A stretch of DNA of 38,978 nucleotides from Lachnospiraceae bacterium (GTDB lineage: Bacteria; Bacillota; Clostridia; Lachnospirales; Lachnospiraceae): NCBI GenBank assembly GCA_022796795.1, contig JAAWJI010000038.1, forward strand, positions 1-38,978, written 5' to 3'. The translations under genes and the position numbers were made by a program. Numbering within the stretch: the stretch's first letter is position 1; each line of letters begins with the position of its first letter. Below are positions 7,860 through 17,200 of the stretch, in pieces. Below the pieces are notes generated by a model. It was not told the DNA's origin. It was given only the letters and a program-made list of their open reading frames with translations, and did not search any database.

Positions 7860-9370
7860 TGCCCTCGCTCCTTTCTGTAAATGCCGGATGCCTCCAGCAA
7901 AAGATCATCCGGCGTCAGATCAACGTTTGGCATATCGTCAAATACCTTTCCGTCCACCAGCATTAATATACGGTCTGAGATATTCAAAAGCTCCTCCGCA
8001 TCTGAGGACACGACAATCACAATCCCGCCCTCATCTGCCATTTTCCGGAGAATCTCGTAAATCTCTGACTTGGAGCCCACATCAATTCCCACTGTCGGCT
8101 CGTCCACCAGCAGCACCCGCAGATCTCTCAGAAGCCATTTTGCCAGAACCACCTTCTGCTGGTTGCCGCCAGAAAGATTCATACACCTGTTTTTTTCACT
8201 GGCTGTCTTAATCCGAAGCTGTTTGATGCTTCGGTTCACGGCATCCGCCTTTTTCCTACGGCTCACAACCCCATGGTCAGAAAACAGGTCATAGTTGGGA
8301 AGCGCCAGGTTGTCCTCCACGGAAAGGAGCTGCACCAGGCCCTCCTGTCTCCGGTCCTCGGGCACAAAGCCAATCCCCTGCCGCACCGCCTGCTGCTGAC
8401 TTTTGGGAACAGGCGCACCATCCAGGGTGATGGTCCCCTCCGAGTAATCCCGCAGGCCGAAAATACATTCCAGCGTCTCGGTTCGTCCCGCACCGATGAG
8501 GCCGCCGATTCCCAGAATCTGCCCGCCGTAGGCTTCAAAGCTGATCTGATCCAGAAGCTCTCTGGTAGACAGATTCTCCACCTTCAGAACAGAACCGTCT
8601 TTCTTAGGCTCATGTACCTGGGACACAGTCTCCTTAAGCTCCTTTCCGATCATCATATGTACCACCTTGGCCGGGTCAATCTCCTCTTTTGCCAGAACTC
8701 CCCGGACCACTCCGTCCCGCAGAATCGTCAGACGATCCGCCAGGCGCCAAATCTCCTCCAGACGATGAGAAATATAAATGATACTGGTCCCCTGCTTTTT
8801 CAGATTTCCGATAATTTCAAAAAGGCTCTCGGATTCCTGGATATTCAGGGAGGCGGTAGGCTCGTCCATAATAATCAGCTTAGCGTTCATGAGAAGCGCC
8901 TTTAAGATTTCCACAGTCTGCTGCTTTGCCACGCTTAAGGTCTCCACCAGGTCGTCCGGTGAAATGCTGAAATGGCACTTTTCAATGAGCTCCACAGCCC
9001 TTTTGCGCATACGCCCCTTGTCCAGAAAAACCCTCCCTCTGGTCAGCTCCTGGCCAAGGAAAATGTTTTCCATCACGGTCAGAGTAGGAATCAGGCTCAG
9101 CTCCTGATAGATTACAGAAATCCCGCAGGACATGGCATCATGCTTGCTGCGGATGTCCACTTCCTTCCCATCCACAAAAATCTGCCCGCCGTCACTGGGA
9201 TAGATTCCCGTCAGTATTTTAATCAGAGTTGATTTTCCGGCTCCGTTCTCTCCCATGAGCCCGTGAATCTCTCCCTTTTCCACAGAAAAGCTTACGTCGT
9301 CCAGCACCACTACGCCGGGAAATTCCTTCCGAATATGCTCCATGCTCAGCAAAGGTCTATTCTCACTCAT
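7856..9370 (-). CDS. Sugar ABC transporter ATP-binding protein, duplicated domain (RbsA/MglA type)
   Basis: A 504-residue ATPase with two ABC domains. The first has Walker A GENGAGKST at 40-48 and a degenerate signature (LSVAKQQTVEI). The second has the diverged loop GGLIGAGRTE, the signature LSGGNQQKVVLAKWL and VLLVDEPTVGIDVGSK. One consensus and one degenerate site is normal for this family. It energises import of a monosaccharide-like ligand. Both flanking permease genes overlap it by 4 nt. The Fis-like activator upstream of the operon is the probable regulator. Confidence 0.95.
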   Translation of the reverse strand: MSENRPLLSMEHIRKEFPGVVVLDDVSFSVEKGEIHGLMGENGAGKSTLIKILTGIYPSDGGQIFVDGKEVDIRSKHDAMSCGISVIYQELSLIPTLTVMENIFLGQELTRGRVFLDKGRMRKRAVELIEKCHFSISPDDLVETLSVAKQQTVEILKALLMNAKLIIMDEPTASLNIQESESLFEIIGNLKKQGTSIIYISHRLEEIWRLADRLTILRDGVVRGVLAKEEIDPAKVVHMMIGKELKETVSQVHEPKKDGSVLKVENLSTRELLDQISFEAYGGQILGIGGLIGAGRTETLECIFGLRDYSEGTITLDGAPVPKSQQQAVRQGIGFVPEDRRQEGLVQLLSVEDNLALPNYDLFSDHGVVSRRKKADAVNRSIKQLRIKTASEKNRCMNLSGGNQQKVVLAKWLLRDLRVLLVDEPTVGIDVGSKSEIYEILRKMADEGGIVIVVSSDAEELLNISDRILMLVDGKVFDDMPNVDLTPDDLLLEASGIYRKERGQ

Positions 9371-10368
9371 ACAGCGCCTCCTTTGTCCGCAGCAGCTGTC
9401 TTTTTATTCACAATCTGCCGTTTCTCCATCAGACGCATATACAGGGAGTCAAAAATAGACATGACAATAATGACTGCGCCGTATGCAATGGTCTGAACCT
9501 CTGTGGGGAATCCATATTTGTAAATTCCGTTCACAACAATAATCATAAAAATACTTCCGATTGCCACACCCAGGGTGTCGCCCCTTCCTCCGGAAAGCAC
9601 GATTCCGCCTACCACCACGGCTGCAATGGCCTGAAATTCCATGCCATTTCCCGTATTGAGTCCCGCCGAGCCCTGCCAGGCCAGGAGAAAAATACCGGCC
9701 AGGGAGGACAATACAGAGGAGATCACAAAGGTAGCCATCTTAATGCCCTCCACGTGAATTCCCGACAGGCGGGCGGACTTCTGGCTGGTGCCCACGGCAT
9801 ACACATACACGCCAAAGGTAGTCTTTCTCAAAACCAGATACCCTGCCAGAATCACCAGAGCCCATACAATCGACATATAGTAGAGACCGCCTATGGTTCC
9901 TCCCAGACTCAGATAGGCCTTGTAGGTAATGGTCTTTGTAACCAGATGCCCTCCGTCGTGATAAGCGATGGTATACAAAATCCCCCGATAGGCAAACATG
10001 GTGGCAAAGGTGGCGATAAATTCAGACAGGCCGAAATATGTCACCAGGGTGCCGTTTACCAGCCCCAGCAGCGCTCCGCATGCCAGGACAATGATTAAAA
10101 TCAGCCAGACCGGAAGGTTGGTATCCGTAACCAGACGGGAGGCAATCATGGCCGACAGGCCAAGGACAGAGCCGGTAGACAGGTCAATTCCCCCTCCGAT
10201 GATCACAAAGGAAACTCCTACTGACAAAAGCCCGATGACCGACACCTCCCGAAGCATGGTGCAGATGTTTTTCCATGTAAAAAAATAACTTGTTGTCACA
10301 CTGAAAAACAGGACCAATAGCAGGGTCAGGGAAAGCGTAATCAGTTTTCTTAAGGTTGACTGTTTCAT
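9367..10368 (-). CDS. ABC sugar transporter permease (RbsC/AraH family)
   Basis: A 333-residue permease homologous to the one at 6867-7859. It contains GGGIDLSTGSVLGLSAMIAS near residue 58, and AIAAVVVGGIVLSGGRGDTLGVAIGS near residue 245, both family signatures. About nine membrane helices are visible. Two different permease genes flanking one double ATPase suggest a heterodimeric transmembrane unit. It is preceded by its receptor gene with a 41-nt gap. Confidence 0.92.
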   Translation of the reverse strand: MKQSTLRKLITLSLTLLLVLFFSVTTSYFFTWKNICTMLREVSVIGLLSVGVSFVIIGGGIDLSTGSVLGLSAMIASRLVTDTNLPVWLILIIVLACGALLGLVNGTLVTYFGLSEFIATFATMFAYRGILYTIAYHDGGHLVTKTITYKAYLSLGGTIGGLYYMSIVWALVILAGYLVLRKTTFGVYVYAVGTSQKSARLSGIHVEGIKMATFVISSVLSSLAGIFLLAWQGSAGLNTGNGMEFQAIAAVVVGGIVLSGGRGDTLGVAIGSIFMIIVVNGIYKYGFPTEVQTIAYGAVIIVMSIFDSLYMRLMEKRQIVNKKTAAADKGGAV

Positions 10369-10409
10369 AGTCTTTTCACCCCCTATTAGGTATCCAGGCG
10401 CATGAAGGT

Positions 10410-11444
10410 TTACATGTAATCGTCCACTGTGTCTGCAGTAATCAGGGTAAGAGGAGTCCGGACAGAAGGACTGGTGGAAAGCTTGCTTCCATCCAATCCG
10501 GTGGCAATGTCATACAGGGCCAGCTGCATAGCGCTGACTCCCATCTGCACGGCATCCGCGTAAATGGTTCCTGTCATTTTACCTTCCTTAATATACTCAA
10601 AGGCCTCCGGGATCCCGTCTCCTCCGAATACCAGAATCTGTCCGGTAAGTCCTGCTGCCTCAATGGCCTGAGCCGCGCCAATGGCCATCTGGTCGCTCTG
10701 ACAATATACAGCCTGGATATCGTTGTTGTATTTCGTAAGGAAGTTTCTCATAAGCTCATTGGCATTTTCTGTAGTCCAGTCACCAGCCTGAGCCTCCAGA
10801 AACTCAAAGCTGCTGTTTCCAGCCAGTGTCTCCTCAAAGCCTCTGGCTCCTATTACAATGGTGCTTAAGGCCACAGGCGCGCCGATTGCCACACATTTTC
10901 CTCCCGGAAGCTTTTCCATGGTATACTTTGCTGACAACACACCGGCTGTATAGCTCTCCATAAGGACATCTCCGCTGTGGATGCAGTCCGGAGCCTGGTT
11001 AATGCCGATGACATTAATGCCTGCCTCCTCTGCCTGGGTGGTAACTGCCGCCACTGCCGCCGCATCTGTCACGTTAATGATGATGGCATCGTACTCTTGG
11101 TTAATCATCTCTGTCATCTGCTGCACCTGGGTTTCCGCCTTGCTCCCCGCATCAAAAATATTGAACTCAATGTTGGGATATCCGGACAGAACGCTCTCCA
11201 TTCCCTGTACCCAGTAAACCGGATTGGTGTCCATCTGAGCTGCCGCAAAGCCGATCTTTAAGGGCTCCTGAGTGATATCCACTGCTTCTCCTATAGCCGC
11301 ACCTGCTCCGCTGGCTTCCGCAGCAGACCCTCCAGCCTCCGGCGCCGCAGCCGGCTCCTCCTCCCTTGCTCCGCAGCCGGACATCGTAAGCATTGCCGCT
11401 GCCATTACAACTGCCATTCCCTTAAACCATCTTTTGTTTCTCAT
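10410..11444 (-). CDS. Sugar-binding lipoprotein of the ABC importer (Peripla_BP_4 family)
   Basis: A 344-residue extracellular receptor. The signal peptide MRNKRWFKGMAVVMAAAML ends in the lipobox LTMSGCG, so it is lipid-anchored through Cys24. A low-complexity Glu/Ala/Gly linker follows (about 25-55). The mature part starts LKIGFAAAQMDTNPVYWVQG and has the ribose-receptor-like IINVTDAAAVAAVTTQAEEAGINVIGIN segment. It captures the ligand for the two permeases and ATPase downstream. The ligand class (monosaccharide, polyol, autoinducer-2-like) is not determined. The ribosome site is AGGAGGG. Confidence 0.93.
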   Translation of the reverse strand: MRNKRWFKGMAVVMAAAMLTMSGCGAREEEPAAAPEAGGSAAEASGAGAAIGEAVDITQEPLKIGFAAAQMDTNPVYWVQGMESVLSGYPNIEFNIFDAGSKAETQVQQMTEMINQEYDAIIINVTDAAAVAAVTTQAEEAGINVIGINQAPDCIHSGDVLMESYTAGVLSAKYTMEKLPGGKCVAIGAPVALSTIVIGARGFEETLAGNSSFEFLEAQAGDWTTENANELMRNFLTKYNNDIQAVYCQSDQMAIGAAQAIEAAGLTGQILVFGGDGIPEAFEYIKEGKMTGTIYADAVQMGVSAMQLALYDIATGLDGSKLSTSPSVRTPLTLITADTVDDYM

Positions 11445-11478
11445 AAAAACCCTCCTGAAATAATTATTTTTGCTTTTC

Positions 11479-12765
11479 TTAATTTACTGACAGCCCCATA
11501 AGAGAGGGCAGCCACAGCGTCAGCTGCGGGATAAAGGAAATAATAAATACCACAATTATTGTCACCAGAATCCATGGGATAAAGGACTTTGCCACCCTCA
11601 TAGAATCCATGCCCGCCACCTTCGACATGACAAAAATCAAAATTCCGAATGGCGGAGACATAACTCCCACACCCAGGTTTACCACAAAGATAATTCCCAG
11701 CTGAATGGGGGTAACTCCCCACTGCAGGGCCAGCGGAAGAAGAATAGGCACCAGAATCGTGACACAGGACGTGGATTCCATAAACATTCCCACAAACAAC
11801 AGGAAAATGTTCAAAATAATCAGGAACATATAGCGGTTTGTAACAATGCCTCCCATAAGCTTAGCAATCTGCTGGGGCAGCATGGAACGAACCAGCACAG
11901 TTCCCAAAAGCGCTGCAAAGGCAACAATAATGCTGACTGTTACCGTATCCTTTACGGTCTCGATGAGGAGCTCATGAAGCTTCCTCAGGTTCACCTCTCT
12001 GTAAATGAACATGCACAGAATCATAGAATATACCACTACCACTGCCGCACATTCTGTGGTGGTGAAAAACCCGCTGAAACGTCCCGCAAGAATAATCACT
12101 ACTGCCATAAGAGGCAAAATAGCATCTATGGAAATCTTTACCGCCTCCCGCAAGCCCGGAAAAGCTTCCCTGGGATAGTGGCGCTTATGGGCCATCCAGG
12201 ATACCAGGAGCATAAAGCTTAGCGCCAGCACAATCCCCGGAATAATCCCGGCCATAAACAGGGAGCCCACAGATGCTCCTGACATCATGCCAAAGAGAAT
12301 CAAAGGCACACTGGGAGGAATCAGGGGGCCAAGCAGAGAGGAGGCTGCTGTGACGCCCACGGAAAATTCGTCGTCATAGCCTGCATTTCTCTGAGCCTCC
12401 AGCTCGATAGCTCCCAGACCTCCTGCGTCGGCCACAGCGGAGCCTGACATGCCGGCAAAGATCACGCTGCAAAGCACGTTCACATGTCCCAGTCCTCCCG
12501 GCAGCCATCCCACCAGCATCCCTGCAAACCGGAAAAGCCTTCGCGTCACACCTCCTGTGTTCATAAGCTTCCCGGCCAGCAGAAAAAGGGGCACTGCCAG
12601 CAGGGTAAAATTATTTACACCGTTGATGGTGGCCTGAGAAATATTCATCAGGTGAATCCCGCCATTGCTGATCATTCCGATTACCGCCGCAAATCCCACG
12701 CAATAGGCCACCGGTACCCCGGCCAGCAGCAGTACGACCAATACCAGCAGAAACAAAAATTTCAT
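11479..12765 (-). CDS. TRAP transporter large permease (DctM/SiaM family)
   Basis: A 428-residue, 11-13-helix membrane protein with the N-terminal FLLVLVVLLLAGVPVAYCVGFA and the family segment AGMSGSAVADAGGLGAIELEAQ. It forms the ion-coupled channel subunit for uptake of carboxylates and related compounds. Its start overlaps the DctQ stop by 4 nt. The sugar receptor gene follows 34 nt later, so two importer systems share one transcription unit. Confidence 0.95.
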   Translation of the reverse strand: MKFLFLLVLVVLLLAGVPVAYCVGFAAVIGMISNGGIHLMNISQATINGVNNFTLLAVPLFLLAGKLMNTGGVTRRLFRFAGMLVGWLPGGLGHVNVLCSVIFAGMSGSAVADAGGLGAIELEAQRNAGYDDEFSVGVTAASSLLGPLIPPSVPLILFGMMSGASVGSLFMAGIIPGIVLALSFMLLVSWMAHKRHYPREAFPGLREAVKISIDAILPLMAVVIILAGRFSGFFTTTECAAVVVVYSMILCMFIYREVNLRKLHELLIETVKDTVTVSIIVAFAALLGTVLVRSMLPQQIAKLMGGIVTNRYMFLIILNIFLLFVGMFMESTSCVTILVPILLPLALQWGVTPIQLGIIFVVNLGVGVMSPPFGILIFVMSKVAGMDSMRVAKSFIPWILVTIIVVFIISFIPQLTLWLPSLMGLSVN

Positions 12766-13283
12766 TCTTTCATTTCTCCTTTCTCGGTCTTAACCACTGC
12801 CGTCCCCACAGCCAGGTCAACAGCATGGACCAGCGCCGCAATAAAAATCAATACTGCAAAAATCGTTGCCACCATGTAAAAATCCCGCATCCGCACAAAG
12901 GTCAGAATACTCAGACGCACATCCTGGGATTTGGTCCCCGCATAGTAGCAGCAGTAGGCGAAAAGCCCGGACATGCCTGCCACCAGCAGAAAGGTGAGGA
13001 CTTCCGTAACCTTGCGGATCCTTGCCGGAACCAGGTCAATAAACGAGGTTACACGGATATGGGCCCCCTTTCGCATGACCGCTCCGCTTCCGCAGAGAAT
13101 CATGAGGATATAACAGTACCGGGAAGCCTCATCCACCCAGGTCACGGAAAAGCCCAGCTTTCGGATGATCACCTGCAGGAAAATCTCCGCCACAATCACC
13201 ACCAGCAGCACCATACAGATCTCAAGACAGATTTTCTCGATTATATCCATTATTTTGTCAATCTTTTTCACGCTGCCCTCCAA
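12762..13283 (-). CDS. TRAP transporter small permease (DctQ family)
   Basis: A 173-residue protein with four predicted membrane helices. The conserved segment VDEASRYCYILMILCGSGAVMRKGAHIRV is typical of DctQ. It pairs with the large subunit to form the membrane complex. It is 15 nt downstream of the DctP gene and overlaps the large subunit by 4 nt, in the usual P-Q-M order. Confidence 0.93.
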   Translation of the reverse strand: MEGSVKKIDKIMDIIEKICLEICMVLLVVIVAEIFLQVIIRKLGFSVTWVDEASRYCYILMILCGSGAVMRKGAHIRVTSFIDLVPARIRKVTEVLTFLLVAGMSGLFAYCCYYAGTKSQDVRLSILTFVRMRDFYMVATIFAVLIFIAALVHAVDLAVGTAVVKTEKGEMKE

Positions 13284-13298
13284 ATCTATAGCCCAATC

Positions 13299-14387
13299 CT
13301 ATTTGGCGTAGCTCATTACTTCGTCATAGGTTGCAGCAGTCCAGGTGCTCTCATACATCTCCTTCCACACTGGCGCCACCGCATCGAACATGGGCTTGGG
13401 ATCGATCTCTACCATCTCCATACCGCCCTCCTGCAGGCTCTTCAGATGGTCGGCATCCATAGCCTCAGCCTCCTCTGTAGCCCGGTCCATGGCCTCCTTT
13501 GCCGTGCTCATTACGGTTTCGGCCAAATCCTCCGGAAGGGAGTCATACCAGTCCTTGCTGATAAAGATGGAACCAAACTCTGTAACATGGGCAGTCTCAT
13601 AGAGATATTTTGCCACCTCAGCCATCTTCATCTGATTCAGCTGGGACCAGTCTCCCTCTGTGGCATTGATTACACCGGTCTGAATGGAGCTGTATACCTC
13701 TCCGCCTCCCAGTACCTGAACGCTTGCTCCCACTGCCTCCCAGGCCTTTACATAGAGAGAATTATCCGGAGTGCGGATGACCATCTGACTGGCATTGCTT
13801 CCGTCATAAATATATTTCTCAGCGGTACACAGTTTACGGCTCGCCTTTACTGTAACTCCTCCCATAAGGATGTTGCTCTGGGCAAGCTTTTCCTGAAATC
13901 CCTCAAAAATCGGGCTGTCGATGAGAGCCTTCAGATGATCCCGGCCGGTCAGGGCAAAGGGTGCGGCCAGAAACCCGTATTCCGGCGCATAATAGTCAAC
14001 CACCAGGGTACCGTCTGCCACAAGCTCTACTCCGCCCATGGACAGCTGAGCAAACATATCCTTCTGGGCTCCCAGAGCGCTGTTGGAAAACACATTGACG
14101 GTAATCTGCCCGTTTGTACGGGTATTTACCTCCTCCGCAAACCAGTAGCAGGCATTGGCAATGGGAGTTCCATCCATATTCGGCGTGCTCAAAGCCACCT
14201 CATAGGTTTTCCCGGTATTGGCAGACGCCTCTGTTTTCTCCTCCGCTCCTGCAGCCTCTCCAGAGCCCGCGTCTCCTTTTTCCTCCGCTGCAGGTGCAGG
14301 ACTTTCAGACCCGGAACCCCCTCCGCAGCCCGCAAGCAATGTAACGCACATTGCCACTATGGTAAGTAATGCTACAATCCTCTTCAT
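13299..14387 (-). CDS. TRAP transporter solute receptor, lipoprotein (DctP family)
   Basis: A 362-residue receptor. The signal peptide ends in a lipobox LLAGCGG (Cys20), as expected for a Gram-positive TRAP receptor. A Ser/Glu/Ala linker follows, then the mature start YEVALSTPNMDGTPIANACYWFAEEVNTR. The central RTPDNSLYVKAWEAVGASVQVL carries the conserved Arg that in DctP proteins binds the ligand carboxylate. This suggests a carboxylate-bearing ligand such as a sugar acid, but that is inference. Confidence 0.93.
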   Translation of the reverse strand: MKRIVALLTIVAMCVTLLAGCGGGSGSESPAPAAEEKGDAGSGEAAGAEEKTEASANTGKTYEVALSTPNMDGTPIANACYWFAEEVNTRTNGQITVNVFSNSALGAQKDMFAQLSMGGVELVADGTLVVDYYAPEYGFLAAPFALTGRDHLKALIDSPIFEGFQEKLAQSNILMGGVTVKASRKLCTAEKYIYDGSNASQMVIRTPDNSLYVKAWEAVGASVQVLGGGEVYSSIQTGVINATEGDWSQLNQMKMAEVAKYLYETAHVTEFGSIFISKDWYDSLPEDLAETVMSTAKEAMDRATEEAEAMDADHLKSLQEGGMEMVEIDPKPMFDAVAPVWKEMYESTWTAATYDEVMSYAK

Positions 14388-14408
14388 TTTTTCTCTCCTT
14401 TTCCTTTC

Positions 14409-15359
14409 CTATTTTTTCGCCATTACAGCCTTGGCCCCATCTACAATATCCTGGACACCGATTCCATACTTGTCCATGAGAAGATCCAAATCTCCGGACT
14501 CGGTAAAGCAGTCCTTAATCCCCACTCTCTTCATGGGCGTGGGAAGATTTTCTCCCAAAAGCTCCGCCACTGCGCCGCCCAGGGCTCCGATGATGGTGGA
14601 ATCCTCCACCGTAACCACACAGCCTGTTTTCTCTGCCACAGCCAGCACGGTTTCCTCATCCAACGGCTTGATGCAGGAGCAGTCCACAACCGTTGCCTGA
14701 ATCCCCTGCTCTCTCAGCACGTCTGCCGCCTGGAGAGCCCGGTAAATCACGGCGCCGCAGGCCAAAATGGCCACGTCCTTTCCTTCCTCCAGAATGTTGG
14801 CCTTCCCCACCTCAAATTTATAATTCTCGTCAAAAACCTTCCGGAAGGAAAATTTTCCCAGACGGATATAGGCCGGTCCCTCATGCTTTCCCAGGGCCTT
14901 CACCACAGCCCGGGTAGAAGCCGTGTCCGCCGGATATACCACCACATTTCCGGCAATGGTGCGCATGATAGAAAGATCCTCCGGACACTGATGGGTCACG
15001 CCCTCATTGGCAGCGGACAGACCTCCCATACCTCCCGCCATAACCACATTCAGATGGGGATAGGCACAGAAGGTGCGGAACTGCTCCAGAGATCTCATGG
15101 ATATAAAGGGAGCGAAGGAGCCTCCAAAAACCCGGTAGCCCGTAGCTGCAAGCCCTGACGCCACACACATCATATTCTGCTCTGCAATGCCAATATTAAT
15201 AACCCGGTCCGGCATCTCCTTTGCCATGTCCTTCATCCCTAAGTTTCCCGTGGTATCCGCTCCGATGGCGAGAATCTTCGGATCCTCCTTTGCCAGTTCG
15301 AAAACAGCTGCGCCAAAGGCATCACGGGTTGTCTTTTTTTCCAATTCAAATTGTCTCAT
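14409..15359 (-). CDS. Split transketolase, C-terminal subunit (second pair)
   Basis: A 316-residue protein with the transketolase pyrimidine-binding and C-terminal domains. The catalytic Glu lies in GIAEQNMMCVASGLAATGY, and EGVTHQCPEDLSIMR matches the active-site His loop. The partner N-terminal subunit is directly upstream with an 11-nt gap. Together they equal one full transketolase that transfers a two-carbon ketol unit between a ketose and an aldose acceptor. It differs clearly in sequence from the other pair's C-subunit (16244-17200), suggesting different substrates. Confidence 0.93.
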   Translation of the reverse strand: MRQFELEKKTTRDAFGAAVFELAKEDPKILAIGADTTGNLGMKDMAKEMPDRVINIGIAEQNMMCVASGLAATGYRVFGGSFAPFISMRSLEQFRTFCAYPHLNVVMAGGMGGLSAANEGVTHQCPEDLSIMRTIAGNVVVYPADTASTRAVVKALGKHEGPAYIRLGKFSFRKVFDENYKFEVGKANILEEGKDVAILACGAVIYRALQAADVLREQGIQATVVDCSCIKPLDEETVLAVAEKTGCVVTVEDSTIIGALGGAVAELLGENLPTPMKRVGIKDCFTESGDLDLLMDKYGIGVQDIVDGAKAVMAKK

Positions 15360-15370
15360 CCTGACACCTC

Positions 15371-16228
15371 CTACATCATACCGGCTTCAATGGCCGCTTC
15401 CTGCTCGTCAAGCTCCTTCATGGCCGCGGCATACTGCTCTTCACTGCAGGTTCCGTTGTGCCATGCATTGTTGTGCTCCATAAAGCTGATACCCTTTCCT
15501 TTGACGGTATGCGCAATGATACACACAGGCTTTCCGGAAAATTCTCTGGCAATGGTCAGCTTATTGACAATGTCGTTCATATTGTGTCCATTCACTTCCA
15601 TCACATGCCAGCCAAAGCTCTTCCACTTCTCATCCAGAGGATATAAGGGGACAATCTCATCCAGGCAGCCGCAGCTCTGGTAATGGTTGTGGTCCACAAT
15701 GGCCACCAGATTGTCAATGCCCTTTGCCGGAGCCGCCATGGCTGCCTCCCAGACCATGCCCTCCTGGCACTCGCCATCCCCCAGCATCACATAAACCTTT
15801 TTGTGGGCGATGCCCTGCTTTTTCATGGCCATAGCGATTCCCAATCCGCAGGAAAGGCCGTTTCCCAGGGAGCCGCTGGTCATATCCACCCCCGGTGCCT
15901 TGTGGTAGGCCGGATGTCCCTGGAGCCGGCTGTTGATAGCCCGCATAGTCAAAAGCTCCTCCCTTGGGAAAAAGCCCTTTTCAGCAAGAGCCGCATAGAG
16001 CACTGCATAGGCGTGTCCCTTGGAGATAATGAATCGGTCCCGTTCCTCCCACCAGGGCTCCTCCGGTCTCACCTGCATAATCTTAAAATACAATGCGGTT
16101 ACTATATCTGTTGCGGAGAGGGCCGGGCCCACATGAATCCCGCCGCCCTGTCCGTGGGTAGTAGCCTCTATAATATCTCTTCGAACCTGCACTGCTGTTT
16201 TCTTTAAACGTCTCAGTTCATTTTCCAT
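15371..16228 (-). CDS. Split transketolase, N-terminal subunit (second pair)
   Basis: A 285-residue TPP-binding half. HVGPALSATDIVTALYF carries the N-terminal active-site His, SKGHAYAVLYAALAEKG the second, and LGDGECQEGMVWEAAMAA is the TPP/Mg motif. The C-terminal part HTVKGKGISFMEHN is also family-typical. About 200 residues of the C-terminal half of a canonical transketolase are supplied by the next gene. The ribosome site GGGGGCGG lies just upstream. Confidence 0.93.
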   Translation of the reverse strand: MENELRRLKKTAVQVRRDIIEATTHGQGGGIHVGPALSATDIVTALYFKIMQVRPEEPWWEERDRFIISKGHAYAVLYAALAEKGFFPREELLTMRAINSRLQGHPAYHKAPGVDMTSGSLGNGLSCGLGIAMAMKKQGIAHKKVYVMLGDGECQEGMVWEAAMAAPAKGIDNLVAIVDHNHYQSCGCLDEIVPLYPLDEKWKSFGWHVMEVNGHNMNDIVNKLTIAREFSGKPVCIIAHTVKGKGISFMEHNNAWHNGTCSEEQYAAAMKELDEQEAAIEAGMM

Positions 16229-16243
16229 ATCTTCCGCCCCCTG

Positions 16244-17200
16244 TTATTTTCTCTTGATTGTCTCTTTTGCCTTTTGGGCAATATCCTCAGGCGTCATATG
16301 GAACCGTTCCAGCAGATAGGGAAGAACTCCTACCTCTCCGTACACATTCCCGATTCCGATTCTTCCCAGGGGAACTGCCTTGTTCTCTGTCAATACATTG
16401 GCAACCGCCATGCCAAGTCCGGTCTCTGTCCTGTGGTTTTCCACAGTCACGATTGCGCCTGTCTCCTTAGCCGATTTCAGAACCAGCTCCTCATCCAAGG
16501 GCTTCCAGGTAAACATATCAATGACCTTTGCGCTGATATTCTCCGCCTCCAAAAGCCTGGCAGCCTTTAAGGTGAGCTCTACCATCATACCGGAGGCAAT
16601 CAGTGTCACATCCCGGCCCTCCTTCAGCACAAGTCCCTTTCCAATCTCAAATTTTGTGGCCTCATCATAGATGGCAGCCGCGTTTTTCCGGTTCATGCGG
16701 ATATAGTGAAGTCCATGGGTATCCTTGACCTGCTTCAAAACCGCTCTCAACATAACGGCGTCGCTGGGCTCTACCAGAATCATGCTGGGAATATTCCGAA
16801 GGATTCCCATATCCTCCAGTCCCATATGGGAGGCGCCGTTATAGAGGGCCAGGATTCCCGGGTCGGACCCTACAAGCTTCACATTCAAATCTGCAAACCC
16901 GGCAGAGAGAAACAGCTGATCCACACATTTTCTGGACTGGAAGCAGGAAAATGTATGGGTAAAGGGAATGCATCCTCTGGCTGACATGCCTGCTGCCACA
17001 CCGGCCATATTGCCCTCCATAATCCCGCAGTTAATCATACGCGCGGGATATTTCTTTCTAAAATCACTCATTCCGATGGGGGATACCAGATCACAGTCCA
17101 GGGCCACTACCCGATTGTCTGTCTCTGCCATCTCCATCATGGTCTCGCAGTATACCTTTCTCATCTCAATACTTTCCTGCTTATTTGTTAACACTGCCAT
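16244..17200 (-). CDS. Split transketolase, C-terminal subunit (first pair)
   Basis: A 318-residue pyrimidine-binding/C-terminal half of a transketolase. The catalytic Glu is in GIMEGNMAGVAAGMSARG; the His loop reads NGASHMGLEDMGILR. The start at 17200 gives a TAATG overlap with the N-subunit stop and has GGAGGG at good distance; a Met five codons upstream is that ribosome site itself. The DxxxPIGMSDFRKKYPAR N-terminal stretch and the Ala-to-Met and Gln-to-Gly changes around the Glu separate it from the second pair. Confidence 0.93.
   Translation of the reverse strand: MAVLTNKQESIEMRKVYCETMMEMAETDNRVVALDCDLVSPIGMSDFRKKYPARMINCGIMEGNMAGVAAGMSARGCIPFTHTFSCFQSRKCVDQLFLSAGFADLNVKLVGSDPGILALYNGASHMGLEDMGILRNIPSMILVEPSDAVMLRAVLKQVKDTHGLHYIRMNRKNAAAIYDEATKFEIGKGLVLKEGRDVTLIASGMMVELTLKAARLLEAENISAKVIDMFTWKPLDEELVLKSAKETGAIVTVENHRTETGLGMAVANVLTENKAVPLGRIGIGNVYGEVGVLPYLLERFHMTPEDIAQKAKETIKRK

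Noticed and set aside
12825..14369. Long plus-strand open frame (over 500 codons) opposite the TRAP receptor and small permease
   Set aside because: His/Gln/Ser-rich composition, no motifs, and fully antisense to two clear genes in the operon.
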